A stretch of DNA of 64,000 nucleotides from Streptomyces sp. CB01881. Its GTDB lineage: Bacteria; Actinomycetota; Actinomycetes; Streptomycetales; Streptomycetaceae. Where the stretch lies: the NCBI RefSeq assembly GCF_002953255.1, contig NZ_CP026498.1, positions 7,881,939-7,945,938 of the forward strand, read 5' to 3'. Position 1 is the stretch's first letter; each line of letters starts with the position of its first letter. Shown piece by piece: positions 8,356 through 16,980 of this stretch. Under the pieces are notes generated by a model. The model was not told the origin of the DNA and made no database searches. It was given only the letters and a program-made list of their open reading frames with translations. A program made the translations under genes and the position numbers.

Positions 8356-9677
8356 CGCCCGTCTCGCTTGCCGTCCGCTGGAACCCGATCGACTGGCCGC
8401 TGACGCACGGCCCGATCCCGTACGCCGTGCTCGCGGCCGGCTGGGGGTCCCTGCTCCTGCTGGGGCTGGCCCGCGGCCGCGCCTGGTGGGGCCGCCGGCT
8501 GCCCGCCGCGCTGCTCGCGGCCGCCGCGCTCAGCGTGCTGGTGGACGTCGTCGTCGACGGCTGGTGGCACCCCTTCCCGGAGGGGCTGCCGCGGTACGTC
8601 CGCTGGTGGATCGCCGTCGCCCTGCTGGCCGGCTGCCTGGCCGGGTTCCGGGTGCCGAGGCTGCGCCTGCGGGGCAGGCTGCTGGCGGTCGGCGGCGCGC
8701 TCCTGGTGCTGCTGATGTCCTCCTCGCAGGTCAACCGCGGCTTCGACCAGTACCCCAGCGGGCGCGTCATGCTCGCGCCCTGGCTGAACAAGACGCAGGA
8801 GCTGACCACCAGCAGGAGGGCCGAGACCGTGGCGGCGCCGCCCGGCAAGGCGCTCTCCGAGGTCTGGCACGCCCCTCCCGGCCTGCCGGCCAAGGGCACC
8901 GTCTCCAAGACGCCGATCCCCGGGGCCAAGTCCGGCTTCAAGGCCCGCGACGCCTACGTCTACCTGCCGCCCGCCTACCACGCCACCCCCAGGCCGCTGC
9001 TGCCCGTGGTGGTCCTGCTGGGCGGCCAGCCGGGCGTGCCCGAGGACTGGGTGAACACCGCTCAGGTGAACGAGGCCCTGGACGCCTTCGCCGCCGCGCA
9101 CGAGGGCCTGGCACCGATCGTGGTGATGCCCGACCAGCTGGGCTCCACCTGGGCCAACACCCTCTGCTTCGACTCGAAGATCGCCAAGGTCCAGACCTAC
9201 CTGGCGGTGGACGTCCCGGAGTGGGTGGGCGAGCACCTCCAGGCCGCCAAGGGCCGGGGCTCCTGGTCGATCGGCGGCGCCTCCATGGGCGGTACCTGCG
9301 CCCTCCAGCTCGCCGTCAACGCCCCCGAGGTCTACGGCTCCTTCCTCGACATGTCCGGCCAGGACGAGCCCACCCTGGGCACCCGGACGGAGACCGTCAA
9401 CGTCGCCTTCGGCGGGGACAACGCCGCGTTCGAGGCCGTCAACCCCATGCACCTGCTGACCCGCAAGAAGTTCCCGGACACCGCCGCCGCGATCGTCGTC
9501 GGCCGCACCGACGACTACTTCCGCCGGCAGCAGGAGAAGATCTACCAGGCGGCCCTGGCGGCCGGCATGAAGGCCAAGTTCGACCTGATGCCGGGCGGAC
9601 ACGGCTGGGTGATCTTCCGGCCCGGCATCGCCGACCAGCTGCCCTGGCTGGCCCAGCAGACCGGGCTGACCCCGTGA
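8352..9677 (+). CDS. Membrane-anchored alpha/beta-hydrolase (esterase family)
   Basis: 441 residues. About four hydrophobic helices fill the first 125 residues; an extracytoplasmic esterase-D-like alpha/beta hydrolase follows. The nucleophile elbow is GASMGG with Ser311. A likely acid is the Asp in VVGRTDD, and the catalytic His is in GGHGW near the C-terminus. The membrane topology places the catalytic domain outside. ATG at 8352 overlaps the sortase stop, and its own stop overlaps the GTG of the MprF-like gene. Known parallels are the Pseudomonas alanyl-phosphatidylglycerol hydrolase and a Corynebacterium esterase, both next to aminoacyl-lipid synthases, so an aminoacyl-lipid or cell-wall ester substrate is a reasonable inference. 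Confidence 0.85.
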   Translation: MTPVSLAVRWNPIDWPLTHGPIPYAVLAAGWGSLLLLGLARGRAWWGRRLPAALLAAAALSVLVDVVVDGWWHPFPEGLPRYVRWWIAVALLAGCLAGFRVPRLRLRGRLLAVGGALLVLLMSSSQVNRGFDQYPSGRVMLAPWLNKTQELTTSRRAETVAAPPGKALSEVWHAPPGLPAKGTVSKTPIPGAKSGFKARDAYVYLPPAYHATPRPLLPVVVLLGGQPGVPEDWVNTAQVNEALDAFAAAHEGLAPIVVMPDQLGSTWANTLCFDSKIAKVQTYLAVDVPEWVGEHLQAAKGRGSWSIGGASMGGTCALQLAVNAPEVYGSFLDMSGQDEPTLGTRTETVNVAFGGDNAAFEAVNPMHLLTRKKFPDTAAAIVVGRTDDYFRRQQEKIYQAALAAGMKAKFDLMPGGHGWVIFRPGIADQLPWLAQQTGLTP

Positions 9678-12220
9678 TACGGCTCGGTGCGGCCCCCGTG
9701 GTGCCTGCCCAGCGGACCGCCGCCGACCCGGCACCGGCAGCGGCACCGGCAGCGGCCCCGGAACCGGGCCCGGAACCGGGCCGGCGGGTGCTGACCGGGC
9801 CGGCCGCCCGGCTGCGCGCCGCACCGCTGACCCTCACGCTGCTCGCCGTCCTCTGGGCGGTCGGCGGTGCCACCGGCAGCCTGGCCCACGGCCCCTCCCG
9901 GGGGCTGCTGGCGCAGGCCGGCGTCGGCCTGCCCACCCTCGCCGAGGGACGCTGGTGGACACCGTTCACCTCGCTGCTCTGGTGCTCCGGCCTGGCCTCG
10001 TACGTCTCCACCAGCCTGCTGCTGCTCCTGGTCGGCCCGGCCGCCGAGAACCGGCTGGGCCGGCGCCGGACCCTCCTGGTGCTGGTCGGCGGCCAGCTGG
10101 CGGGCACCCTGCTGGGGACCGCACTGGTCGCGGCCGGCTCCCGGGCCGGCGAGCACTGGACCCACTCGGTCGCGGACCAGACCGCGATCGGCCCCATCGT
10201 CGGCCTGTTCGCCCTGGCCGGGGTGCTCGGCTACCGGCTCACCGTGCTCTGGCGGCGCCGGCTGCACCTGCTGGTAGTGCTCGTCCCGCTGGTGATGACG
10301 CTGTACGTCGGCCATCTGCAGAGCGTCCAGCGCTTCGCCGGCGCGCTGGTCGGCCTCGGCGCCGGCGCGCTGCTGGCCCGGGGCCGGTGGCAGCTGGGCC
10401 CGCACCGGGCCTCGCACAACGAGACCCGGGTGCTGGTCGCGCTCTGCCTGGTGGCCGCGGCCCTCGGGCCGCTGATCGCCTCGCTGTACGACAACGCCGC
10501 CGGGCCGTTCAACACCTTCTCGGAGCTGTACTTCTCCCAGCGGCTCACCCCGGACGAGGTCGCCGACTTCTGCGCGCTCTCCGCCCACGAGTGCGCCCGG
10601 GCGCACGCCGTCGAGCGGATCTTCGACACGCCGGCCCGGCTGATGGCCGCGCTGTTCCCGGCGCTGCTGCTGGTCCTCGCCGAGGGGCTGCGGCGCGGGC
10701 TGCGGCTCGCCTGGCGGATCACCGTCGCCACCGAGCTGCTCTGGGCCGCGCTGCTGGTCTGGCTGTTCACCGAGACCGGTACCGGCTCCGGGGACGTGGT
10801 GCAGTACTTCGTCGAGGCGCTGCTGCTGCCGCTGCTCACCACCGGCCTGCTGCTGACCACCCGGCAGCGGTTCGGCCTGCGGCTGCCGGGCGCGCTGCAC
10901 GGCCGGCTTGCCGCCCTGCTCGGCGGGGCGGTACTGGCCGCCTCCGCCGCGTACGCGGGCCTCGGTCTGCTGGCGTCCGGTCAGTTCGAGCCGGGCGCGA
11001 CCTTCCGCGGGCTGGTCTCCGGGCTGCCGGCGCAGTTCCTTCCCCCGGCCTACAACGACCTGCTGCCCGACTACCCGATCGCCGTCGGCCCGCTCGCCCG
11101 GCTGCTGGAGACGTACTGCGGGCTGGTCTTCTGGGTGGTCGCGCTGACCGCGCTGCTGGTGGCCTTCCGGCGGCCGGCGGTGCACGCGGACGCCGCGGAC
11201 GCGGCCCGCGCCCGGGCGCTGCTCACCGCGCACGGCGGCGGCACGCTCTCCTTCATCACCACCTGGGACGGCAACCACTACTGGTTCGACGAGGAGGGCC
11301 GGGCCGCGGTCGCCTACCGGGTGCTCTCGACGGTCGCGCTGACCACCGGAGACCCGTTCGGCGAACCGGAGGCCCGCCGCCGGGCGGTGGCCGGCTTCGC
11401 CCGCTACTGCGACGCCCGCGGCTGGACGCCGTGCTTCTACAGCGTCACCCCGGAGACCATGGCCGAAGCCGGGCAGCTCGGCTGGCGTTCGCTGCAGGTC
11501 GCCGAGGACACCGTGGTCGCGCTGCCCGGGCTGGCCTTCACCGGCCGCAAGTGGCAGGACATCCGCACCGCGCTCAACAAGGCCGGCAAGCAGGGCATCA
11601 CCGCCGAGTGGTGGGCCTACCGCGACGCGCCGCTCGCGCTGCGGGACCAGATCCGCTCGATCTCGGAGGAGTGGGTCTCGGAGAAGGGCCTGCCCGAGAT
11701 GGGCTTCACCCTCGGCGGCCTGGAGGAGCTGGACGACCCGGCCGTCCGGCTGCTGATCGCCGTCGACGGGGACCGGACCGTCCACGGGCTGACCAGCTGG
11801 ATGCCGGTGTACGAGAACGGGGCGCCGGTCGGCTGGACGCTGGACTTCATGCGCCGGCGCTCGGACGGCTTCCGCGGGGTGACGGAGTTCCTGATCGCCT
11901 CGGCCGCGCTCGGCTTCAAGGAGGAGGGCGCGCGCTTCCTCTCGCTCTCGGGCGCGCCGCTGGCCCGCTCCGGGCAGGACGCGGCGCCCACCGGGATGCA
12001 GCGGATGCTGGACTGGATGGGCCGGGTGCTGGAGCCGGTGTACGGGTTCCGCTCGCTGCTCGCGTTCAAGGCGAAGTTCCAGCCGGAGTACCGGCCGATG
12101 TTCATGGCGTACCCGGACCCGGCGGCGCTGCCCAGCATCACCCGGGCGATCGGCAAGGCGTACCTGCCGCACCTGACGGCGGCGCAGGGCGTCCGGCTGA
12201 TGCGCCGGCTCTCGTCCTGA
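9674..12220 (+). CDS. MprF-like aminoacyl-lipid synthase with rhomboid-like membrane base
   Basis: 848 residues. After a Pro/Ala N-terminus, residues ~45-240 resemble a rhomboid fold (TPFTSLLWCSG, AENRLGRRR, GGQLAGTLLG), but the position of the GxSG protease motif reads TAIGPIVG, so it is probably not a protease. More membrane helices follow to ~505. The C-terminal third is the DUF2156/LPG-synthase domain (GGGTLSFITTWDGNHYWF, GRKWQDIRTALNKAGKQG), which moves amino acids from aminoacyl-tRNA to membrane lipid. The canonical MprF flippase is replaced by the rhomboid-like part. GTG at 9674 overlaps the esterase stop (GTGA). Whether it uses Lys or Ala, and PG or DAG, cannot be read from sequence. 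Confidence 0.85.
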   Translation: MIRLGAAPVVPAQRTAADPAPAAAPAAAPEPGPEPGRRVLTGPAARLRAAPLTLTLLAVLWAVGGATGSLAHGPSRGLLAQAGVGLPTLAEGRWWTPFTSLLWCSGLASYVSTSLLLLLVGPAAENRLGRRRTLLVLVGGQLAGTLLGTALVAAGSRAGEHWTHSVADQTAIGPIVGLFALAGVLGYRLTVLWRRRLHLLVVLVPLVMTLYVGHLQSVQRFAGALVGLGAGALLARGRWQLGPHRASHNETRVLVALCLVAAALGPLIASLYDNAAGPFNTFSELYFSQRLTPDEVADFCALSAHECARAHAVERIFDTPARLMAALFPALLLVLAEGLRRGLRLAWRITVATELLWAALLVWLFTETGTGSGDVVQYFVEALLLPLLTTGLLLTTRQRFGLRLPGALHGRLAALLGGAVLAASAAYAGLGLLASGQFEPGATFRGLVSGLPAQFLPPAYNDLLPDYPIAVGPLARLLETYCGLVFWVVALTALLVAFRRPAVHADAADAARARALLTAHGGGTLSFITTWDGNHYWFDEEGRAAVAYRVLSTVALTTGDPFGEPEARRRAVAGFARYCDARGWTPCFYSVTPETMAEAGQLGWRSLQVAEDTVVALPGLAFTGRKWQDIRTALNKAGKQGITAEWWAYRDAPLALRDQIRSISEEWVSEKGLPEMGFTLGGLEELDDPAVRLLIAVDGDRTVHGLTSWMPVYENGAPVGWTLDFMRRRSDGFRGVTEFLIASAALGFKEEGARFLSLSGAPLARSGQDAAPTGMQRMLDWMGRVLEPVYGFRSLLAFKAKFQPEYRPMFMAYPDPAALPSITRAIGKAYLPHLTAAQGVRLMRRLSS

Positions 12221-12339
12221 GTCCCGGCCCTCCCGTCCTCCGGCTCCGCTCTGCCCGGGCCCGGCCCGGCCCGGGCGGACGCGGACGGCCGGGCCTGCCC
12301 GGGGGCTCCCGGGCGTGGGCACGCTCCGGCGCCGGGCAC

Positions 12340-12777
12340 TCAGCCCAGCAGCTCGGCCAGCGCCCGGTCGGCGTCCAGGTGCAGGTGCTCCTCGCCCTCG
12401 GGGACGGCCAGCCGGCTGCGCCAGAGGAAGCGCCGCAGGTCGGCGCTGTCGAACTGGACGAGTGCGGTGCCCTCGGGCGCGCGCAGCTCGACCATGGTGC
12501 GCCGGCCGATCGCGGGCCGGACGTGGACGTCACCGACCCCGGCGGGCAGCTCCAGCCCGGCCGTGAGCAGCCGGCGGGCGAACACCCAGACGATGTCCGG
12601 GCCGCCGTCCGGGCCGGGCGCGTCGGAGGGCTCGTCCAGGGAGAACTCGGCCGGGAAGGCCATCCGGACCGCGAGCGGGTCGTCCGGGCGGTAGGACAGG
12701 GCGACCCGCAGCCGGGCGGAGCGGTGGGTGGAGAGGATCAGGCGGGCCTGGACGGTCTCTTCGACGGCGGTGTGCAC
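12340..12777 (-). CDS. SsgA-like protein (SALP), sporulation/cell division
   Basis: 145 residues, the length of the family, which is restricted to sporulating actinomycetes and helps place division septa and wall synthesis. Family signatures are ARLRVALSYRPDDPLAVRMAF near the N-terminus (in part), VWVFARRLL in the middle, and VHVRPAIGRR. No catalytic site or membrane segment. GTG at 12777 is chosen for AAGGGA 7 nt upstream and agreement with family N-termini; the frame runs longer to 12858 without a ribosome site. It is divergent from the helicase gene. It could be SsgG, which is near hppD in S. coelicolor, but the second SALP in the window is an equal candidate, so no symbol is given. Confidence 0.88.
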   Translation of the reverse strand: MHTAVEETVQARLILSTHRSARLRVALSYRPDDPLAVRMAFPAEFSLDEPSDAPGPDGGPDIVWVFARRLLTAGLELPAGVGDVHVRPAIGRRTMVELRAPEGTALVQFDSADLRRFLWRSRLAVPEGEEHLHLDADRALAELLG

Positions 12778-13083
12778 GGCGCGTCCCTTCTCGGGGTGTG
12801 GGGCCTTCTCGGTGGCGTGAGGCCGCAGTGACGGCTGTGGAGGGTGGGGCGGCCTCACCCTGGTGAGAGTCGGTACAGGTGGCTCCGCTTACCCGCTTTT
12901 CCCGGGCAATCCCTGTGACCTGCGTCATATCGCTTTCCGGCCGCGCAGGCCGCGCGGGGGCCCGGCCTGGCCGCCCGGACGGTGCCGGGCCGGGTAGGCT
13001 GGGCTGGTTGTCCGATTGCCTCCCGACCGCGGGTCAGGGCTGCCAAACCGCCTCTGACCTGCGATGATCCCCCCTCGGAGACC
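12778..13083. other. Divergent region between SALP and helicase, with inverted repeat
   Basis: No gene seen. A perfect 10-bp inverted repeat (GTGAGGCCGC at 12817-12826, GCGGCCTCAC at 12849-12858) lies 40-81 nt upstream of the SALP start and could form a leader hairpin or bind a regulator. The more A/T-rich stretch 12890-12945 is the likely promoter zone. Confidence 0.4.
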
Positions 13084-14940
13084 GTGAGTACTGCCGCCGC
13101 CTCCTCGATGCCGCTCTTCTCCGACGTGCAGGAGCCGCACGCGCCCGGCCGGACCGCCGGCCATGCGTCGGCCTCCCCCTCGCACCACCTGTCGCCGGCC
13201 TTCCCCGGCCGGGCCCCCTGGGGCACCGCCGGGAAGCTGCGGGCCTGGCAGCAGGGTGCGCTGGACAAGTACATCGAGAACCAGCCGCGCGACTTCCTCG
13301 CGGTCGCGACCCCGGGTGCAGGCAAGACCACCTTCGCGCTGACCCTGGCCTCCTACCTGCTCCACAACCACCTGGTGCAGCAGGTCACCGTGGTCGCGCC
13401 GACCGAGCACCTCAAGAAGCAGTGGGCCGAGGCCGCCGCGCGGATAGGCATCAGGCTGGACCCGGCGTACTCCTCCGGGCCGCTCTCCCGGGACTACCAC
13501 GGCATCGTGGTCACCTACGCGGGCGTCGGCGTGAACCCGATGCTGCACCGCAACCGCACCGAGGCCCGCAAGACGCTGGTCATCATGGACGAGATCCACC
13601 ACGCCGGTGACTCCAAGTCCTGGGGCGAGGCCTGCTTCGAGGCCTTCGAGCCGGCCTCCCGCCGGCTGGCGCTGACCGGTACGCCGTTCCGCTCGGACAC
13701 CAACCCGATCCCGTTCGTCCAGTACGAGGCGGGCGGCGACGGCATCCGCAAGTCGGTCGCCGACTACACCTACGGCTACGGGCACGCCCTCGCCGACCAC
13801 GTCGTGCGCCCGGTGATCTTCCTCTCCTACAGCGGCAACATGCGCTGGCGGACCAAGTCCGGCGACGAGCTGGAGGCGCGGCTCGGCGAGCCGATGACCA
13901 AGGACCTGATCGCCCAGGCCTGGCGCACCGCGCTGGCCCCGCAGGGCGAGTGGATCCCCAGCGTGCTCCAGGCGGCCGACCGGCGCCTGACCGAGGTCCG
14001 CAAGGCGATCCCGGACGCCGGCGGCCTGGTGATCGCCACCGACCAGAACGTGGCGCGCGCGTACGCCAAGATGCTGCGCGAGATCAGCGGCGAGAAGGCC
14101 ACCGTGGTGCTCTCCGACGAGGCGGAGGCGTCCAAGCGGATCTCCGACTTCTCGGCGGGCGACTCGCGCTGGATGGTCGCCGTCCGCATGGTGTCCGAGG
14201 GCGTCGACGTGCCCCGCCTGGCCGTCGGCGTGTACGCCACCTCGATCTCCACCCCGCTGTTCTTCGCGCAGGCCGTCGGCCGTTTCGTGCGCGCCCGCAA
14301 GCGCGGGGAGACGGCCTCCGTCTTCCTGCCGACCATCCCGACGCTGCTGGGCTTCGCCAACGAGATGGAGCTCCAGCGCGACCACGTGCTGGACCGGCCG
14401 AAGAAGGAGGGCGAGGGCCTCTTCGATGAGGAGGACCGGCTGCTCGCCGAGGCCGAGCGGGCCAACGACGGGCCGGACGGCGCCGGCGGCGACGAGTTCT
14501 CCTACGAGGCGATCGGCTCCGACGCGGTCTTCGACCGGGTGCTGTACAACGCCATGGAGTTCGGCATGCAGGCGCACCCGGGCAGCGAGGAGGAGGAGGA
14601 CTACCTCGGCATCCCGGGCCTGCTGGAGCCGGACCAGGTGCAGATGCTGCTGCAGAAGCGCCAGCACCGGCAGATCCAGCGCAGCAAGGCCAAGCCGGCC
14701 GATGAGGCCGACCTGCTGGAGCTGCCGGCCGAGCAGCGGCCGGTCGTCACCCACCAGGAACTGCGCGAGCTCCGCAAGGAGTTGAACGCGCTGGTGGCGG
14801 CCTGGCACCACCGGACCAGCCAGCCGCACGGCACCATTCACAACGAGCTGCGCCGTCAGTGCGGGGGGCCGCTCACCGCGCAGGCGACCGCCAATCAGCT
14901 GAAGGCGCGGATCGAGCGAATCCGGGAATGGGCGAAGTAA
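13084..14940 (+). CDS. Superfamily 2 DEAD/DEAH-type helicase
   Basis: 618 residues. Walker A is ATPGAGKTT, Walker B with the DEAH-like box is IMDEIHH, motif III is ALTGTPFRSD, motif V region SEGVDVPRL and motif VI QAVGRFVRARK. This is the ERCC3/RAD25-like SF2 layout, so ATP-driven unwinding or remodelling of nucleic acid. An acidic stretch (about 440-540) and a basic, coiled C-terminal region follow the helicase core. GTG at 13084 is used; GGAG lies only 3 nt before it, and ATG at 13108 is the alternative. Homologues sit at this place in other Streptomyces; no partner nuclease or methylase is adjacent, so a restriction or defence role is not supported. Confidence 0.88.
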   Translation: MSTAAASSMPLFSDVQEPHAPGRTAGHASASPSHHLSPAFPGRAPWGTAGKLRAWQQGALDKYIENQPRDFLAVATPGAGKTTFALTLASYLLHNHLVQQVTVVAPTEHLKKQWAEAAARIGIRLDPAYSSGPLSRDYHGIVVTYAGVGVNPMLHRNRTEARKTLVIMDEIHHAGDSKSWGEACFEAFEPASRRLALTGTPFRSDTNPIPFVQYEAGGDGIRKSVADYTYGYGHALADHVVRPVIFLSYSGNMRWRTKSGDELEARLGEPMTKDLIAQAWRTALAPQGEWIPSVLQAADRRLTEVRKAIPDAGGLVIATDQNVARAYAKMLREISGEKATVVLSDEAEASKRISDFSAGDSRWMVAVRMVSEGVDVPRLAVGVYATSISTPLFFAQAVGRFVRARKRGETASVFLPTIPTLLGFANEMELQRDHVLDRPKKEGEGLFDEEDRLLAEAERANDGPDGAGGDEFSYEAIGSDAVFDRVLYNAMEFGMQAHPGSEEEEDYLGIPGLLEPDQVQMLLQKRQHRQIQRSKAKPADEADLLELPAEQRPVVTHQELRELRKELNALVAAWHHRTSQPHGTIHNELRRQCGGPLTAQATANQLKARIERIREWAK

Positions 14941-15211
14941 CGATCCGTCAGCGGTTCGTTTTAACCGGTAATCCGGGCTGTTCCCAAGAGCATGTGACAT
15001 TCCGGTATACGCGAAGGAATTGTAGAGACAGCCGGTGTGATGATCGGCTAGTGTTCCGCGTGCTGCGCCGCCTTCGGGCCGTCGGAGTTGTGCGCCGGCC
15101 CGTCAGGGGCGGCCGCCACGGCCTCCGATGCGCCAGGCCGGCGAACCTCACCGACCCGAGGCCGCGACAACCGTCGGGCCCGGGCCTGTCGTCACAAGGA
15201 GCACACCGAAC

Positions 15212-15454
15212 GTGTCGTACCCCCCCTACGCCCAGCAGCCCGAGCTGTCCGACAAGTCGAAGGTCGTCGCGGGCGTCCTGACGATCCTGCTCGGCAGCCT
15301 GGGTGTCGGCCGGTTCTACACCGGTCACATCGGCATCGGCATCGCCCAGCTGCTGACCTGCGGTGGCTTCGGCATCTGGTCCCTGATCGACGGCATCCTC
15401 TTCCTCACCAGCAACGACCGCACGGACGCCCAGGGCCGTCTGCTGCGCAGCTGA
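15212..15454 (+). CDS. TM2-domain membrane protein
   Basis: 80 residues. A short polar N-terminus is followed by two transmembrane helices joined by the TM2 signature GSLGVGRFYTGHIGIGIAQL and ending WSLIDGILFL. The role of small bacterial TM2 proteins is not known. GTG at 15212 is chosen for AAGGAG 10 nt upstream; the frame is open further up but unsupported. It is 8 bp from the DUF2752 gene, with which it is commonly paired in streptomycetes, suggesting one transcript. Confidence 0.88.
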   Translation: MSYPPYAQQPELSDKSKVVAGVLTILLGSLGVGRFYTGHIGIGIAQLLTCGGFGIWSLIDGILFLTSNDRTDAQGRLLRS

Positions 15455-15462
15455 TCTTGCGC

Positions 15463-15942
15463 ATGCCATCCACGGCGCGCCGCCCCGGCTCCGGCCTGGG
15501 CGGCTTCGCCGTGCCCGCGTCCTGGGCCGCCCGGCTGCCCCTGCTCGCCCGGCTGTCCCGCTCCGCCCGGCTGCGCTTCGCCGGGCCGCCGCTGGCGGTG
15601 GCCGCCGGCGGCCTCGCCGGTGCCGCGTACCTGTGGTCCCGCAACCCGCACCTGCCCGGACAGGCGCTGCCGTTCTGCCCCTGGCGCAGGATCACCGGGC
15701 TGGACTGCCCGGGCTGCGGCGGCACCCGGATGACGTACGACCTGCTGCACGGCGACCTCGCGGCGGCCTGGCACGACAACGCGGCGCTACTGCTCTCGCT
15801 GCCGCTGGTCGCGCTGCTCTACCTCACCTGGCTGCGGCACGGCCTGGCCGGCCGGAGCTGGCGGCCCCCGCTCGAACGCCGCGGCACGGCCGTGCTGCTC
15901 GGCGTCGCGGTGGCCTGGACGGTGCTGCGCAACCTGCTCTGA
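15463..15942 (+). CDS. DUF2752 membrane protein
   Basis: 159 residues with the DUF2752 signature CPGCGGTRM preceded by FCPWRRITGLD, and three to four hydrophobic helices. The cysteine motif sits at a membrane edge and could bind metal, but the family has no established function. ATG at 15463 follows the TM2 stop by 8 bp and lacks an obvious ribosome site, consistent with coupled translation. A hairpin terminator at 16022-16045 ends the pair. Confidence 0.85.
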   Translation: MPSTARRPGSGLGGFAVPASWAARLPLLARLSRSARLRFAGPPLAVAAGGLAGAAYLWSRNPHLPGQALPFCPWRRITGLDCPGCGGTRMTYDLLHGDLAAAWHDNAALLLSLPLVALLYLTWLRHGLAGRSWRPPLERRGTAVLLGVAVAWTVLRNLL

Positions 15943-16021
15943 CCCGGAGCGTGGCGCCCCCGTGGCCCGGAGTGTCCGGACATCGGACTGTGCTCGAACT
16001 TGCACCCGGTCGTCACCGGCG

Positions 16022-16045
16022 AAATACGGGCCTTTGCCCGTATTT
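16022..16045 (+). terminator. Hairpin terminator after TM2-DUF2752
   Basis: AAATACGGGC (16022-16031) and GCCCGTATTT (16036-16045) form a perfect 10-bp stem with a 4-nt loop; the right arm ends in TTT. The remaining 247 bp up to the IclR gene hold no gene. Confidence 0.75.
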
Positions 16046-16292
16046 GTCATGCGTGGCGAAATTGATCATGCCCGAATTTTGGACAAGCACTTCCGCTGGG
16101 GGAATTCCTTCACTACCTTTCCCCCACGCTCTCCCGCTGGGAAACCCCCGCGAGACGGGCACCGCAGGACCGCCAGGACGTCAAGGACGACACACCGCGG
16201 CCCGAGCGCGGCCACCCACCCTGCGCGCGACACCTGAGTCCCGGACCGGCGCCTCCGTTCCGGCGACCCGCCGCGGAAAGGAATTGCGCGTC

Positions 16293-16943
16293 GTGACTGC
16301 AGAGACCTCCCAGACCCTGGACCGTGGCGTCCGGGTCCTCAAGCTCCTCGCCGACTCCGAGCGCGGGCTGACCGTCACCGAGCTGGCGGCCCGGCTCGCC
16401 GTCAACCGGACCGTCGTCTACCGGCTGCTGGCCACCCTGGAACAGCACGGGCTGGTCCGCCGGGACATCGGCGGCCGTGCCCGGGTCGGCCTCGGCGTGC
16501 TGAGGCTGGCCCACCGGGTGCACCCGCTGCTGCGCGAAGCGGCGCTGCCCGCCCTGCGCAGCCTGGCCGAGGACCTCGGAGCCACCGCCCACCTCACCCT
16601 GGTGGACGGGAGCGAGGCGCTGGCGGTCGCCGTGGTCGAGCCCAGCTGGACCGACTTCCACGTCGCATACCGGACCGGGCTGCGCCACCCGCTGGGGGAG
16701 AGCGCCGCGGGGCGGGCGATCCTGGAGGCGCGCGGCTTCCCCAGCCAGCGCCGTCCGGAGCAGGGGTTCGTCATCACCCGCGCGGAGGAGCAGTCCGGGG
16801 CGAGCGGCGCGGCCGCCGCGCTGGTCGGGCTGAGCGGGATCGAGGGCAGCGTGGGCGTGGTGATGCTGAACGGCCTGGTCCCCGAACGGGTCGGCCCCCG
16901 GGTCGTGGAGGCCGCGACGGAGGTCGCCGACGCCCTCCGGTAG
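16293..16943 (+). CDS. IclR-family transcriptional regulator (HpdR-like)
   Basis: 216 residues. The N-terminal winged helix is canonical (LDRGVRVLKLLADSERGLTV, then RLAVNRTVVYRLLATLEQHG). The effector domain keeps the start (LRSLAEDLGATAHL) but is some 30-40 residues shorter than typical IclR proteins, lacking part of the last ligand-binding strands. GTG at 16293 has AAAGGA 10 nt upstream. In S. coelicolor an IclR regulator, HpdR, near hppD controls that gene; this protein sits close to the truncated HPPD gene and Lrp regulator here and may be its counterpart. I infer this from position, so no symbol is given. Confidence 0.85.
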   Translation: MTAETSQTLDRGVRVLKLLADSERGLTVTELAARLAVNRTVVYRLLATLEQHGLVRRDIGGRARVGLGVLRLAHRVHPLLREAALPALRSLAEDLGATAHLTLVDGSEALAVAVVEPSWTDFHVAYRTGLRHPLGESAAGRAILEARGFPSQRRPEQGFVITRAEEQSGASGAAAALVGLSGIEGSVGVVMLNGLVPERVGPRVVEAATEVADALR

Positions 16944-16968
16944 TGCCTGACCAGGGGCCCGGGTGTGT

Positions 16969-16974
16969 TTGGAT
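16969..16974 (+). promoter_or_regulatory. -10 box of probable leaderless promoter for the S16 protease
   Basis: TTGGAT lies 6 nt before the GTG at 16981, with CTGACC at 16948-16953 as a weak -35. There is no ribosome site, which fits a leaderless transcript starting at or beside the GTG. Confidence 0.4.
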
Positions 16975-16980
16975 GCCTCT

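Noticed and set aside
13084..14940. Helicase as part of a defence island
   Set aside because: No nuclease, methylase or other defence gene is adjacent, and neighbours are ordinary chromosomal genes.
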